Shown here: in pieces, positions 7,675 to 19,598 of the stretch | Layout: each line of letters begins with the position of its first letter | How positions within the stretch are numbered: the stretch's first letter is position 1 | Position numbers and translations under genes: made by a program | The notes under the pieces: model-generated | What the model saw: only the letters and a program-made list of their open reading frames with translations | What the model was told of the DNA's origin: nothing | Databases searched by the model: none | NCBI RefSeq assembly: GCF_028993615.1 | Contig: NZ_CP118632.1 | Span: forward strand, 4,526,001 to 4,590,000 | Reading direction: 5' to 3' | Length of the DNA stretch: 64,000 nucleotides | Source: Herbaspirillum sp. WKF16 | GTDB lineage: Bacteria > Pseudomonadota > Gammaproteobacteria > Burkholderiales > Burkholderiaceae_D

Positions 7675-10047
7675 ATGCATCGTGGCACGTCACGAGCACG
7701 CCAACAGGCGCGCGCCAACCTGAAAATCAAGCGCAAAGCCGGCGTACTGCTTGTCGCCCTGGCTATAACGCAATCCTTCGCAATGGCGCAATCTCCCGCG
7801 GTCCCGGTGGACATCCCTGCCCAACGACTGGACGATGCGCTGCGTTCCCTGGCTCGGCAGTCCGGCCGTTCAATCATCTTCTCGCCTGAAGCAACGCAAC
7901 AGCGTCAAGCCCCGGCAATCAAAGGCAATCTGAGCGTAGAGGACGCCCTGGAGCGGCTGCTGGACCACAGCGGCCTGCATGTCCAGTCGACTGGCGCCGG
8001 CGGATTCACCATCAGCGCCTCCGACAAGGCGACGTCCGGGACGCTGCCGGAGGTCACCGTCGCGGGAGGCCGCCCTTCCCTCTTTGCAGCCGAAGGCGTG
8101 AATGTGGGCGCCCTGGGCTACAAGAAACCGGAGGAACTGCCGTTCTCCGTCCAGTCTTATCCAGCACAACTGATGGAAGCGCAGGAAGCGCGCACGATGA
8201 TGGACGTCTTCAAGAACGACCCGTCGGTCCAAGACGCGACGCAAGCCGGGGCATATGAGATGGTGCGCATCCGCGGCTACTTCTCGGACTGGACCAACAC
8301 CGTCCGCCGGGACGGCATGTCGGTGGCGCCGTATTATGAAATCCCCCTGGAAAACATCGAGCAAATTGACATTCTGAAAGGGCCGTCGGGCTTTTTGTAT
8401 GGCATCAATTCACCTGGGGGCACTATCAACTATGCCATCAAGCGCCCGACCAAGGACCGCTTCACTACCGTCAGGACATCTCTTCGCGACAATGGCGGCA
8501 CCTACCTCGCACTTGACACCGGTGGACCACTGGACGGCGGTCGCTTCGGATATCGCTTCAATGTGGCCCGTGAGCGCAATGGCAACTTCAGCCATAACGG
8601 CGACACGCATCGTGATTTCGCAAGCGGCGCATTCGACTGGGCCGTGACCTCCGACCTGCTGGTGCGCGCCAATTTCGATTACCAGAACCGCAAGATTGCC
8701 GCGCAACCCACTATCGGCCCCTACCTGAACGGGCAGCTACCGCCCGTTTCCGGCATTGATCCACGCACGCTGCTGGGCCAGCCTTGGCTTCAATACGAAA
8801 CAAAGACGTTCAACATCGGCGCCGATGTCGAATACCGCATCAATGGGAACTGGAAGTTTGTCACGCGCGCGGCGCAATCGTACAACGGCCGGGTTGCGGC
8901 CTTTCCCGATATCTATAATATCGGGGCCGACGGCCGCGTGTTGAGCGGGGACATCTACGTCAACCCGAACCAGAGCTTCCGGGTGCTTTCCACCGATACC
9001 TACGTGTCCGGGAACTTCGATACGGCTGGCATCAGTCACCAACTGGTGACCGGCTTCTCCACTCGCAATTTCCAGGCTATCGAGTCAGGGTTCAAGGTGC
9101 TGACCGACACTGTGGGCAATATTTACAACCCCGTGTATACGTCAGCGCCCGGGAACCTGACCTACCCCAACCACAATGTGTCGAAGAACTACCAGCCCAG
9201 TGTGTTCGCCAGCGACCTGATTTCCCTGAATGACCGATGGGACCTCATGGTGGGATTGCGCCACGTGAGCTATAAGAACGATTCCATGCCGGCATCGGGA
9301 AAGAACACGTCCCAGACGGCCAGCATCAATGCTCCTTCGGCTGCGGTTACATTCAAGGTGCTTCCGAATCTGTCGACCTATCTGAGCTACGCCGAGGGTT
9401 TCGAGCAACCGGGACCGGCGGGCTATGACACCAACAACGCCGGCGAAAACCTGCCGCCGCTGAAGACGAAGCAGTATGAGACCGGCGCAAAGTACGGCCT
9501 CACACCCGACCTGATGCTCACGGCGGCGCTCTTCCGGCTGGAGAAGACCCTGCAGTATGTGAACGCGGCGAAATTCACCGTCCAGGGCGGGGTTCAGCGC
9601 CATAGCGGCCTTGAACTTACCGCCAATGGACGACTCACCAGGGATCTTTCACTTGTTGCCGGCCTGGCTTATCTGAAGACGCAAGCTGACGCTCCTGCTG
9701 ACCCGGCTGTCGCAGGCCGGCAGATTCCCGACGTGCCGAAGCTTCAGGGAAACCTGTTCCTGGATTACCGCGTACCCGCCATTGCCGGCCTGAATGTCAA
9801 CGGCGGCGCCTATTACGTTGGCCGGCGCCCCCTGACGACAACGAATAGCGTGTGGATGGGCGGCTACACCCGCTTTGATGCCGGACTGAGGTATGCCACA
9901 AATGTCGGCGGCTACAAGACTACCTTTGGCCTGACGGTGCAGAACCTGCTCGACAAGCACTATTGGGCGGCCGGTGACGCCGACATCAACGGCGCCTGGA
10001 CGGGCAAGCCCCGCACCATGTATTTGAGCGCCCAGGTCGACATGTAG
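7675..10047 (+). CDS. TonB-dependent receptor with N-terminal STN signalling domain
   Basis: 790 residues from ATG 7675, chosen because GGAG lies 6 bases upstream and a signal peptide follows (LLVALAITQSFAMAQ). Residues ~44-117 are an STN domain (VPVDIPAQRLDDALRSLARQ), the module that contacts FecR in the periplasm. The plug follows, with IEQIDILKGPSGFLYGINS and GGTINYAIKRP, then the barrel ending in YLSAQVDM. The family imports ferric chelates and signals substrate binding to the sigma system. It sits directly behind the fusion gene, so the pair forms a cell-surface signalling unit in which one polypeptide replaces the usual sigma and anti-sigma. The ligand is unknown; the GPSGFLYG plug is of siderophore-receptor type. 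Confidence 0.93.
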   Translation: MHRGTSRARQQARANLKIKRKAGVLLVALAITQSFAMAQSPAVPVDIPAQRLDDALRSLARQSGRSIIFSPEATQQRQAPAIKGNLSVEDALERLLDHSGLHVQSTGAGGFTISASDKATSGTLPEVTVAGGRPSLFAAEGVNVGALGYKKPEELPFSVQSYPAQLMEAQEARTMMDVFKNDPSVQDATQAGAYEMVRIRGYFSDWTNTVRRDGMSVAPYYEIPLENIEQIDILKGPSGFLYGINSPGGTINYAIKRPTKDRFTTVRTSLRDNGGTYLALDTGGPLDGGRFGYRFNVARERNGNFSHNGDTHRDFASGAFDWAVTSDLLVRANFDYQNRKIAAQPTIGPYLNGQLPPVSGIDPRTLLGQPWLQYETKTFNIGADVEYRINGNWKFVTRAAQSYNGRVAAFPDIYNIGADGRVLSGDIYVNPNQSFRVLSTDTYVSGNFDTAGISHQLVTGFSTRNFQAIESGFKVLTDTVGNIYNPVYTSAPGNLTYPNHNVSKNYQPSVFASDLISLNDRWDLMVGLRHVSYKNDSMPASGKNTSQTASINAPSAAVTFKVLPNLSTYLSYAEGFEQPGPAGYDTNNAGENLPPLKTKQYETGAKYGLTPDLMLTAALFRLEKTLQYVNAAKFTVQGGVQRHSGLELTANGRLTRDLSLVAGLAYLKTQADAPADPAVAGRQIPDVPKLQGNLFLDYRVPAIAGLNVNGGAYYVGRRPLTTTNSVWMGGYTRFDAGLRYATNVGGYKTTFGLTVQNLLDKHYWAAGDADINGAWTGKPRTMYLSAQVDM

Positions 10048-10055
10048 CTGCATTG

Positions 10056-10087
10056 ATCAGGCTTCGCTGCCTGGAGAACAGCCTGAT
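10056..10087 (+). terminator. Hairpin after the STN receptor gene
   Basis: ATCAGGCT pairs with AGCCTGAT across a 16-base loop. There is no T tract, so terminator function is weakly supported. Confidence 0.35.
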
Positions 10088-10149
10088 GCGATAACCGCTT
10101 CGGGCCAGATTCTCCTTCCGGGAGTCGGCGCGGGACCGATGTTCAATCG

Positions 10150-10680
10150 TCACAGCCCCGAGGCCGTGCGCAACAGATTATGGTAGGTCTTTACGAGGGA
10201 AAGCACGGCAGGATGATCATCGGGCAACAGGGCGCGGATTTGCACGATTGCCATATCCAGCTCATGCAAGATGGCGCGTTGCTCATGCGATTTCACGCTT
10301 GACTGGGTCCAGAAAGAGGCCGCCCATCGCAAGCCGCGGGTCACAGGGCTGACGCTGTGAATGCAGTTCGTCGGGTACACAATCAGGTCGCCGGCATTCA
10401 GCTTGAAGCTCTGCGTGCCGTCTTGATGATGCATCACCAGTTCCCCCCCCATCGTATTCGTCCGGGTCGGACAAGAACAGCGTTGACGAAAGATCCGCGC
10501 GCATTCGCGGCGCACCCGGGACACTGTGAACTGCGCCATCGACGTGTGCGCCGTAGGTCATTGCTGTTGATTCGCTCGCAGCATTTCCCCTTTTCATCTC
10601 CCCGCCTTCGATTGCCGTCCGAAGGTTGCCACGCGGTCATACGACCCTTCATATCCCAGCCCCCTTCCGTCCAGGAACAT
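10150..10680 (-). pseudogene. piuC: Decayed PiuC-type Fe(II)/2-oxoglutarate hydroxylase
   Basis: Two frames together encode the C-terminal half of a PiuC-like (PKHD-type) hydroxylase. One carries [19 protein letters not shown] and [16 protein letters not shown] with the metal-binding His-x-Asp. The other continues as [29 protein letters not shown] and [12 protein letters not shown]. They are joined at a run of eight G on the minus strand (10443-10450) where seven would restore the frame. Further upstream only a short PiuC-like scrap (about 10620-10680, another frame) remains, so the N-terminal region is deleted. piuC commonly lies beside TonB siderophore-receptor genes, as here. The homopolymer shift could be a sequencing error, but the 5' loss is real. 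Confidence 0.8.
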
Positions 10681-10919
10681 CTATGTCAAGGTTCGTCTTT
10701 GCTTGCGCGATCTGACCACCTCAGTGCTGAGCCAGGCTGACAGCCGCGGCGCGAATTCGTCTGGGGCATAGGATGATTTCCTGGACGGCTCGATCGCTCC
10801 AGATCGGATGTAGCGGCGAACCGTAATCGAGAGATATCCAGCCGGTGGGAGATTTCGCTGATCGGGATGCGATTGCGGATGTACCAGCGCCGAATAATTC
10901 CAAGTAGGTTCACGTCCAT
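10681..10919 (-). pseudogene. istA: istA transposase fragment (IS21 family), frameshifted
   Basis: The start ATG at 10919 opens NLLGIIRRWYIRNRIPISE and ISHRLDISR, the N-terminal helix-turn-helix of IstA. After a one-base shift near 10830 the match continues in another frame with TVRRYIRSGAIEPSRKS and EVVRSRKQRRTL. Only ~75 of the usual ~400-500 residues remain, and no catalytic DDE part is present, so it cannot transpose. Confidence 0.75.
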
Positions 10920-11029
10920 CGCCACGTTCTCCCGCTCGCTGCCGTGAACAGGACTGTGGTCTAAACATAGGTCAGCTTAGGATGTAAATCCCCGGGGAAA
11001 GCGGGTCAATTTTCGCGGCAACTCGACAG
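10681..11029 (-). mobile_element. Left-end remnant of an IS21-family insertion sequence
   Basis: Read on the minus strand, the segment starts with TGTCGAGTTGCCGCG followed by AAAATTGACCC and further short repeats, the layout of an IS21-family left end. It continues into the first ~75 codons of istA and stops abruptly at the piuC remnant. The rest of the element (istB, right end) is missing. It abuts piuC at 10680/10681 and ends 15 bases from the TetR gene stop, so insertion followed by deletion probably inactivated piuC. Confidence 0.75.
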
Positions 11030-11043
11030 GCAACTGGATCCAC

Positions 11044-11658
11044 TTACCGGACGCTCTTCAGATTGACCAAGGGAAGGAAGATATCGTCGACGATCGACTT
11101 GATGCGAGACTCGGCCAAGGGTTTCAGCTCGACCAGGAGGTCGTGCCGCACGAGGTCGGTCGGCAACGCCAGCACTGCCGAAGAGAGGCGTTTCAGATTT
11201 ATCTCGCCGCGGTCATGGGCCCGGCGGTAGATGTTCCCGATGTGCAGCTGGCGCTGGTCGCCGAAGACCCGATCGCGCACCTCTGTCGGATTGAGCCCGT
11301 GACGTGCGAGCAGTCCTGAGCAGATCGCATTGGTCATGACGATGAAGAAGTCGGCGCGCTCGCGCCCCATGACCCTCAGCAACGCCAGGAGGTCGCCGCG
11401 CAGGCTGCCGGTGTCGGGAAGTTCAACGGGATGGGACGCCCGGTAGTGTTTCAGCGCGTCGCATACCAGCTCGTCCTTGTTGGGCCAGCGCCGGTAAAGC
11501 ACGGCGATCCCGGTGCAGGCGCGCACGGCGACGGACTCCATCGTCAAGCTGGAAAACCCTGCTTCGACCAGCTCATTCCAGGCCGTCTCCAGCAATTCGG
11601 CTTCCAGCTGCTGGCCGCGCCTTCGACGGCGAATGGGATTGTCGGCATCTGCACTCAT
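11044..11658 (-). CDS. TetR/AcrR-family transcriptional regulator
   Basis: 204 residues. The N-terminal helix-turn-helix is recognisable (LLETAWNELVEAGFSSLTME, then AVLYRRWPNKDELV), and the remaining ~140 residues form the helical ligand and dimerisation part. Such proteins are usually repressors of a neighbouring gene. It diverges from the HxlR gene across a 398-base gap with a perfect palindrome at 11854-11867. The ligand is unknown. Confidence 0.9.
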   Translation of the reverse strand: MSADADNPIRRRRRGQQLEAELLETAWNELVEAGFSSLTMESVAVRACTGIAVLYRRWPNKDELVCDALKHYRASHPVELPDTGSLRGDLLALLRVMGRERADFFIVMTNAICSGLLARHGLNPTEVRDRVFGDQRQLHIGNIYRRAHDRGEINLKRLSSAVLALPTDLVRHDLLVELKPLAESRIKSIVDDIFLPLVNLKSVR

Positions 11659-12056
11659 GGGCGCATTTTAGAGTGGCTTGCATTCCTTAACAAGTTCAAG
11701 GAAAATAAGAAACGAATTAATCTCTTATATTCAAACCCTCGAATGGATGGTTGAAATGCCAGAAGGGCGCGCGCGAAGACGATTGCTGACGCCGGCTGCG
11801 CCGGCGATTACGTCATGCGGCTGCCGTTCCGGATTGTCGGCGAAACGCCCCACTTACCAATTGGTAACGGATTTACAGTGATTACAAGCGACACCATAAT
11901 GAATTTACGCATCGGGAAATCGTTACTTTTGAAGTCGACCATATGCCGAGATGACAGCGTATATGCGCGAAAAAAAATGAACGATCAGTGCGGCGGTTAT
12001 CCACCTCGGCGAGGTCGGATGTTGCGCGCATCTTTCAGTGCCCGTGAGATCCGACA
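11659..12056. promoter_or_regulatory. AT-rich divergent regulatory gap with palindrome
   Basis: There is no credible gene in this 398-base gap between the TetR and HxlR genes. The part next to tetR (11665-11745) is much richer in A/T than its surroundings. At 11854-11867 it holds the perfect 14-base palindrome TTACCAATTGGTAA, a good candidate operator for either regulator. A further AT-rich stretch with a run of eight A occurs near 11970. Confidence 0.5.
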
Positions 12057-12383
12057 ATGACTGACACCTCCATGCCGCCCAGCTACGCCTGCGCTTCCGA
12101 GATTCTCATTAGAATCCTCCGTGGCCGTTGGGCGCCATCGTTGGTGATGGTCATCGGCCAACGCGGCCCGATCCATTTCTCGGCCATTGCCAGGGAAGTC
12201 AGGGGTATCTCGGTCAAGGTATTGACCGAGCAGCTTCGCGACCTGGTCGAGAACGGCGTGCTCAACCGGATCACCAATGAGTCGAGGCCGGAGGTGTACT
12301 ACGAGCTGACCCCGCGCGGACGGGAGCTCAAGCTTGCGCTTGACTCGCTCAACGAACTGGCAGACCGCTGGCCGCGTCTCTAG
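12057..12383 (+). CDS. HxlR-family winged-helix regulator
   Basis: 108 residues, the usual length. The fold is seen in ILRGRWAPSLVMVIGQRGPIH, FSAIAREVRGISVKVLTEQL and LRDLVENGVLNRI, followed by the wing VYYELTPRGREL. HxlR proteins are small dimeric regulators, often sensing redox-active or electrophilic compounds and controlling an adjacent enzyme gene. The next gene, 67 bases downstream on the same strand, encodes an isochorismatase-fold hydrolase and may be its target or operon partner. Confidence 0.9.
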   Translation: MTDTSMPPSYACASEILIRILRGRWAPSLVMVIGQRGPIHFSAIAREVRGISVKVLTEQLRDLVENGVLNRITNESRPEVYYELTPRGRELKLALDSLNELADRWPRL

Positions 12384-12450
12384 CCGCGGCTGCGCATGTC
12401 CCCTTTGCGGATTCCGTACGACAACCTTTACCATCCACGAGGAACCACGC

Positions 12451-13221
12451 ATGACCGACACCACCCAACGCCCTGCCGACATCATCAGCTCGATCACCGA
12501 CAGCCCGTTGCCCAATCTCGTCAATGCCGCCGATGCGCGGGCTGCAGGCCGCTTCGGCTACGACAAGCCGACCCATGAAAACAGCATCGTGCTGCTGGTC
12601 GATCACCAGATCGGCCTGATGGCCGGCATGCGCGACACCAATTCGCTGGCCGAGCTCAAGAGCAACGTCGTGGGGCTGGCCCGCACGGCGAAGGCATTGG
12701 GGATGCCCACGCTGATCACCTCGTCCAACGCGCAATGGCAAAACGGCGACAACCTGCCTGAGATCAAGGAGATCTTCTCCGACCAGCCGATCTATCGCCG
12801 CACGGGCATCATCAATTGCTACGAGGATCCGACATTCCGCGCCGCGTTGGAATCGATTGTCGAGAAGACCGGCCGGCGTCACATCATCATCGCCGCCGTG
12901 ACCATCGGCACATGCTGCGCGTTGCCCACGCTGTCGATGCTCAATGACGGCTACAAGGTCTTCCCGGTGGTCGATGCCTGTGGCGCATGGAGCCGCTACG
13001 AGGCCGAGGCGGCCATGTCGCGCATGGCCAATGCCGGCGCCGAGCTGATGAGCACCTTCGCGCTGGCCTGCGAGCTGCAGGCGGACTGGAAGCGGCCGAG
13101 CGCCAACGCCATGCTGGAGCCCTTCACCCACAACCTCTCCGAATACGGCTTCGTGCTCCAGAATTTCTGGAACAACGTCAACGGCCACACCGTGCCCGAT
13201 CCGTTCGGCGTGGTGAAGTAA
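12451..13221 (+). CDS. Isochorismatase-family (cysteine hydrolase) protein
   Basis: 256 residues from ATG 12451, preceded by GAGGAA. The isochorismatase fold shows the catalytic Asp (residue 51, VLLVDHQIGL) and the nucleophile Cys in TIGTCCALPTLSMLNDG (about residue 155). It resembles YcaC-type hydrolases rather than EntB. There is no signal peptide, so it acts in the cytoplasm. The substrate is unknown; in this context, behind an HxlR gene, it may process an amide or enol-type compound. The frame is open further upstream, but that part overlaps the HxlR gene. Confidence 0.85.
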   Translation: MTDTTQRPADIISSITDSPLPNLVNAADARAAGRFGYDKPTHENSIVLLVDHQIGLMAGMRDTNSLAELKSNVVGLARTAKALGMPTLITSSNAQWQNGDNLPEIKEIFSDQPIYRRTGIINCYEDPTFRAALESIVEKTGRRHIIIAAVTIGTCCALPTLSMLNDGYKVFPVVDACGAWSRYEAEAAMSRMANAGAELMSTFALACELQADWKRPSANAMLEPFTHNLSEYGFVLQNFWNNVNGHTVPDPFGVVK

Positions 13222-13328
13222 GCCAGGAAACCGCGGCCGGCTCCCTTGCCGGCCGCGCATCGACGGCAACCCGGCCCGGAACGACCCGGGTTTAGCCCGT
13301 CCCGGCATGTGGCCGCCGGCGCCCGCTT

Positions 13329-13850
13329 ATGACGACATCTTCCATCACCATGACGACAGCTCCGAGTCCGTCCGAGTGCGCGGCCGGGCATCATGACCCC
13401 GTGTTGCAGCACGCGGCCTGCCCCTTGTTCATGGACCAGCTCTTTGCCGTCATGGCCGCCTGCCTGCTGCAGGCCTTGGGAGGAGGCGTGGTTGCGCCGG
13501 CCCTGCCCGGCATGCTGTCGAAGGTCCATGAGGAGCGCGCCAAGCAACTGTTGCTGTCCAAGGTGCGCGGCGAAATCTCAATCCCGGACATCGCGCGCGA
13601 ATGCAATATGTCGACCAGCTATTTCATGAAGGCCTTCAAGAAGACTACCGGCAAGACGCCGCACCAATGGATGCTTTCGCAACGCCTTGCCATGGCGCAG
13701 GCGTACCTGCGCAACTCGACGCTCTCGCTGACGGAGGTCGCCGTCGTGTGCCACTTCTACGACCAAAGCCACTTCAACCGCGTCTTTGCCCGGAGCATGG
13801 GCGTATCTCCCGGCGTGTGGCGCAGGATATCCAAGGGCGATTTGGGCTGA
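13329..13850 (+). CDS. Short AraC-family regulator lacking the sensor domain
   Basis: 173 residues with the complete two-helix-turn-helix AraC domain at the C terminus (ISIPDIARECNMSTSYFMKA, LTEVAVVCHFYDQSHFNRVF, GVSPGVWRR). The first ~75 residues correspond to the linker that precedes this domain in ~300-residue relatives; the N-terminal sensory portion is missing. Either the gene is 5'-truncated or it is a naturally short regulator. It follows the isochorismatase-family gene by 107 bases. Confidence 0.75.
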   Translation: MTTSSITMTTAPSPSECAAGHHDPVLQHAACPLFMDQLFAVMAACLLQALGGGVVAPALPGMLSKVHEERAKQLLLSKVRGEISIPDIARECNMSTSYFMKAFKKTTGKTPHQWMLSQRLAMAQAYLRNSTLSLTEVAVVCHFYDQSHFNRVFARSMGVSPGVWRRISKGDLG

Positions 13851-13891
13851 ACGACCGCCATCGCCTTCCCGGGCAACGCTCCTGATATCGC

Positions 13892-14794
13892 CTACTTCGA
13901 GAACAGCTGCTCGTGCGCCACCCTCTGCAAGGCGACGGCCTGGCTCTTGGAGAAGCCGAGGTCTTCCGCGACCGTCTCATCCTCGCCCAGCAACAGGGGG
14001 TCCTTGCCGGTAATCTTCCCGAACAGCATCAGGGCTTCCAGGTAGTAGCCATAGTCGCTCGGGTGGAAATTGTCCCAGGACCACAGGTTGATCTGCGAGG
14101 ACGGCATGCCCAGGTAGGGGTTGCTTCCCGCGACCTTGCTTGCGATGGCGCGATTCCACGCAAGGCCGATCTCCACCACGCCGCTGGCGTTGGCATGCCT
14201 TGCGGCGGCGTTGTAGGCCACCGAGATATCTGCGCCCATCTTGTCGATGGGGGTGCCGTACCAGGGCGCGTTTTCCACATAGACCTTGTCGGGGCGGCTC
14301 CAGACGGCCGTCATCCAGACTTCCCCCTGCGGATTTCTGGCCCGGAACATGTCGACCAGGTTCTTGCTGGAAACCCGCAGCAATTCCGGATTGCCCGGCT
14401 GCTTTCCTTCGAGCGTGGAGAAGCCCTGCAGCGCCACCACGTCCCAATGCCTGTCGAGCGCATGCCGTTTCTCGGCATAGTGGTAGTCCAGGCCGATGCC
14501 GCCGACGGTCTCCAGCGAGACCGAGTAATCGAGTCCGGCCTGCACCGTGAATGCCTTGAAGATTGCCGGCACGCCGCCGATGGTCTTGCCCGTGGCGCCG
14601 GGGCCGTTGAGGTCGGTCACGCTGTCTGGCTTGTAGTAGCGGACCGAGGAATTCTGTCCGTAGGTGTAACTGTTGCCAACGAAGACGATGGTGCGCGCCT
14701 GCGCCGCGGATGCGATGGCGCAGGCCATGCCAATGGCAATCCAGAGCCGGGCAAGCATGATGGCGGCGGTACTCGATTTGTATTGCGTCTGCAT
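13892..14794 (-). CDS. Secreted SGNH/GDSL-type hydrolase
   Basis: 300 residues with an N-terminal signal peptide (LWIAIGMACAIASAAQA). Block I is TIVFVGNSYTYG with the nucleophile Ser in GNSY, and the C-terminal DNFHPSDYG carries the catalytic Asp-x-x-His, as in SGNH hydrolases. These enzymes deacylate esters of sugars, lipids or peptidoglycan; the natural substrate is unknown. The product should be periplasmic or secreted. The gene is convergent with the AraC gene. An inner start at 14758 would give a shorter signal peptide. Confidence 0.8.
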   Translation of the reverse strand: MQTQYKSSTAAIMLARLWIAIGMACAIASAAQARTIVFVGNSYTYGQNSSVRYYKPDSVTDLNGPGATGKTIGGVPAIFKAFTVQAGLDYSVSLETVGGIGLDYHYAEKRHALDRHWDVVALQGFSTLEGKQPGNPELLRVSSKNLVDMFRARNPQGEVWMTAVWSRPDKVYVENAPWYGTPIDKMGADISVAYNAAARHANASGVVEIGLAWNRAIASKVAGSNPYLGMPSSQINLWSWDNFHPSDYGYYLEALMLFGKITGKDPLLLGEDETVAEDLGFSKSQAVALQRVAHEQLFSK

Positions 14795-15087
14795 GTCGTT
14801 TCTCGTCCAACGGGCTGATCACCGTTGCGCATGCTAAGGCGGCCGCCGCCGCCGGCCCATCGGGATATTCCCGAGTGCGGCAAGCATGGGCGAAGCCGAT
14901 TCATTGGCCGCGGCCTGCGCACAACAACGTTGCCATTCAGACATCAGTCTATTCCTGAGCGGACGGCCGAGCTCTGAAAGTCGCGGCAGAATCGGCACAA
15001 GCACTCAAGCCGCATTCATTGCGCCGGCGACCCGGGGGGGCCGCCACGGCGCTGCGGTGTTGCATGATTTTCTGTCCAGGGGAAACG

Positions 15088-18029
<2,942 letters not shown>

Positions 18030-18033
<4 letters not shown>

Positions 18034-19076
18034 AATCGTACCGTGAAACACGCAGCACTATCCTTCTGGTCGACGACGAGCCGACCAACCTGCAAGTGCT
18101 CAAGCACACCCTGCAGGACCACTATCGCCTGCTGTTTGCGCGGGACGGCGCCAAGGCCCTGGAGCTGGCCTCGCGCGAGAAGATCGATCTGGTGCTGCTG
18201 GACATCATGATGCCCGGCATGTCGGGTTACGACGTCTGCAAGCGGCTCAAGGCGCATCCCGTCACCGCTTCGCTGCCGGTGATCTTCATCACCGCGTTGA
18301 GCGACATCGCCGACGAGCAGCTGGGCTTCGAGCTGGGCGCGGTCGACTACATCACCAAGCCGTTCAGCCCGGTGATCGTCAATGCCCGCGTGCGCAACCA
18401 TCTCTCGCTGGTGCAGGCCGACGCGCTGCGCCAGACGCGCCTGCAGATCGTCCAATGCCTGGGCATGGCGGCGGAGTACAAGGACAACGAGACCGGCCTG
18501 CACGTCGTGCGCATGAGCCACTACACGCGCGTGCTGGCGCGCGCGGCCGGCTACAGCGAGGCGGACGCGGATGAACTCCTCCATGCCGCGCCCATGCACG
18601 ACGTCGGCAAGATCGGCATCCCCGACGCCATCCTGCAAAAACCGGCCAAGCTCGACGGCGACGAATGGAGCGTGATGCGCAGCCATGCCGCCATCGGCGC
18701 GGAAATCATTGGCGAGCATGAAAGCGGGCTGCTGAAGGTGGCCTCGACCATGGCGCTACAGCATCATGAGAAATGGGACGGCAGCGGCTATCCGAACGGC
18801 CTGGCGGGCACGCAGATCGACCTCTCGGCGCGCATTGTCGCCATCGCCGACGTGTTCGATGCGCTCACCAGCGTACGCCCGTACAAGAAGGCATGGCCGG
18901 TCGAGGAGGCGATACAGGCGCTGCGCAAGGACGCCGGCACGCACTTCGATCCCGAGCTGATGCCGCTGTTCGTTGAGAACCTGCCCGAAGTCCTCGACAT
19001 CAAGGCGCGATGGAGCGACGAGGCGCAAGCGGCCAAGGCGGCGTTGCCGCCATCGATGGAGCGCGAAGCGGCCTGA
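18030..19076 (+). CDS. Response regulator with HD-GYP c-di-GMP phosphodiesterase domain
   Basis: 348 residues. The receiver (ILLVDDEPTN, LLDIMMPGMSG, ITKPFSP) is followed by an HD-GYP domain with HDVGKIGIPD, HHEKWDGSGYP and ALTSVRPYKKAWP, all the metal-binding and GYP residues intact. The arrangement is that of RpfG, which degrades cyclic di-GMP when phosphorylated. The start overlaps the hybrid kinase stop by four bases. The pair therefore links an MHYT-sensed signal to c-di-GMP breakdown. Confidence 0.94.
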
Positions 19077-19315
19077 CGCCACGGTTCTCCCCCTGGCGCG
19101 AAGCGGTGTCGCCAGGACCCAAGGAACCCCCTTGGCGCCCGCCGGGAAACGGGGAAAGGCGACCGTCTCGCGCTCCCCCAATGACGTCGCCATGGCGCGC
19201 GTTCGCTCTGCGGACGGAATGTCGGCGGAACTGATACAAGGCAGCGTTGTATAGTCTCGCTTCAATGTCCGCGATGGACGAGGAGTGAATATGCCTGCGG
19301 GAACAGATCGGGAAA

Positions 19316-19510
19316 TTGAAGGTGGGTAAGGAAATAAGGAGCCCCTGCGTCTCGCTGTGCCACCTGAAGCATGAGGTGTGCACAGGCTGCGGCCGCTCCA
19401 GGAACGAGATCAAGGAGTGGAAGGGCATGAAGCACAAGCAGCAGAAGGCCATCGTGGAGCGCGCCGCAACGCGGTTGAAAGAGATCCGCAAGAAAGACAA
19501 GAAGCACTAG
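19316..19510 (+). CDS. DUF1289 small cysteine-rich protein
   Basis: About 64 residues with the DUF1289 core SPCVSLCHLKHEVCTGCGRS, followed by a basic tail rich in Lys. The four cysteines may bind metal. The family has no established role. No ATG is in frame: the start must be TTG 19316 or GTG 19322. A well-placed AGGAG instead serves an ATG at 19291 in another frame, which encodes 12 codons ending at TAA 19327-19329, inside the DUF1289 gene start. This may be a leader for translational coupling or a one-base frame error. Confidence 0.7.
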   Translation: MKVGKEIRSPCVSLCHLKHEVCTGCGRSRNEIKEWKGMKHKQQKAIVERAATRLKEIRKKDKKH

Positions 19511-19525
19511 CCCGCCGTGCGGGCT
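19509..19525 (+). terminator. Hairpin terminator after the DUF1289 gene
   Basis: AGCCCGC-CGT-GCGGGCT followed by a T-rich but interrupted stretch. It lies at the gene end, between convergent genes. Confidence 0.5.
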
Positions 19526-19598
19526 TTGCCTCTTCCGGAACTCCTTCGCTCCCTCAATGGTCGGGATCGACCGATCCTGAATTGTCGTGCGGCGCGCC

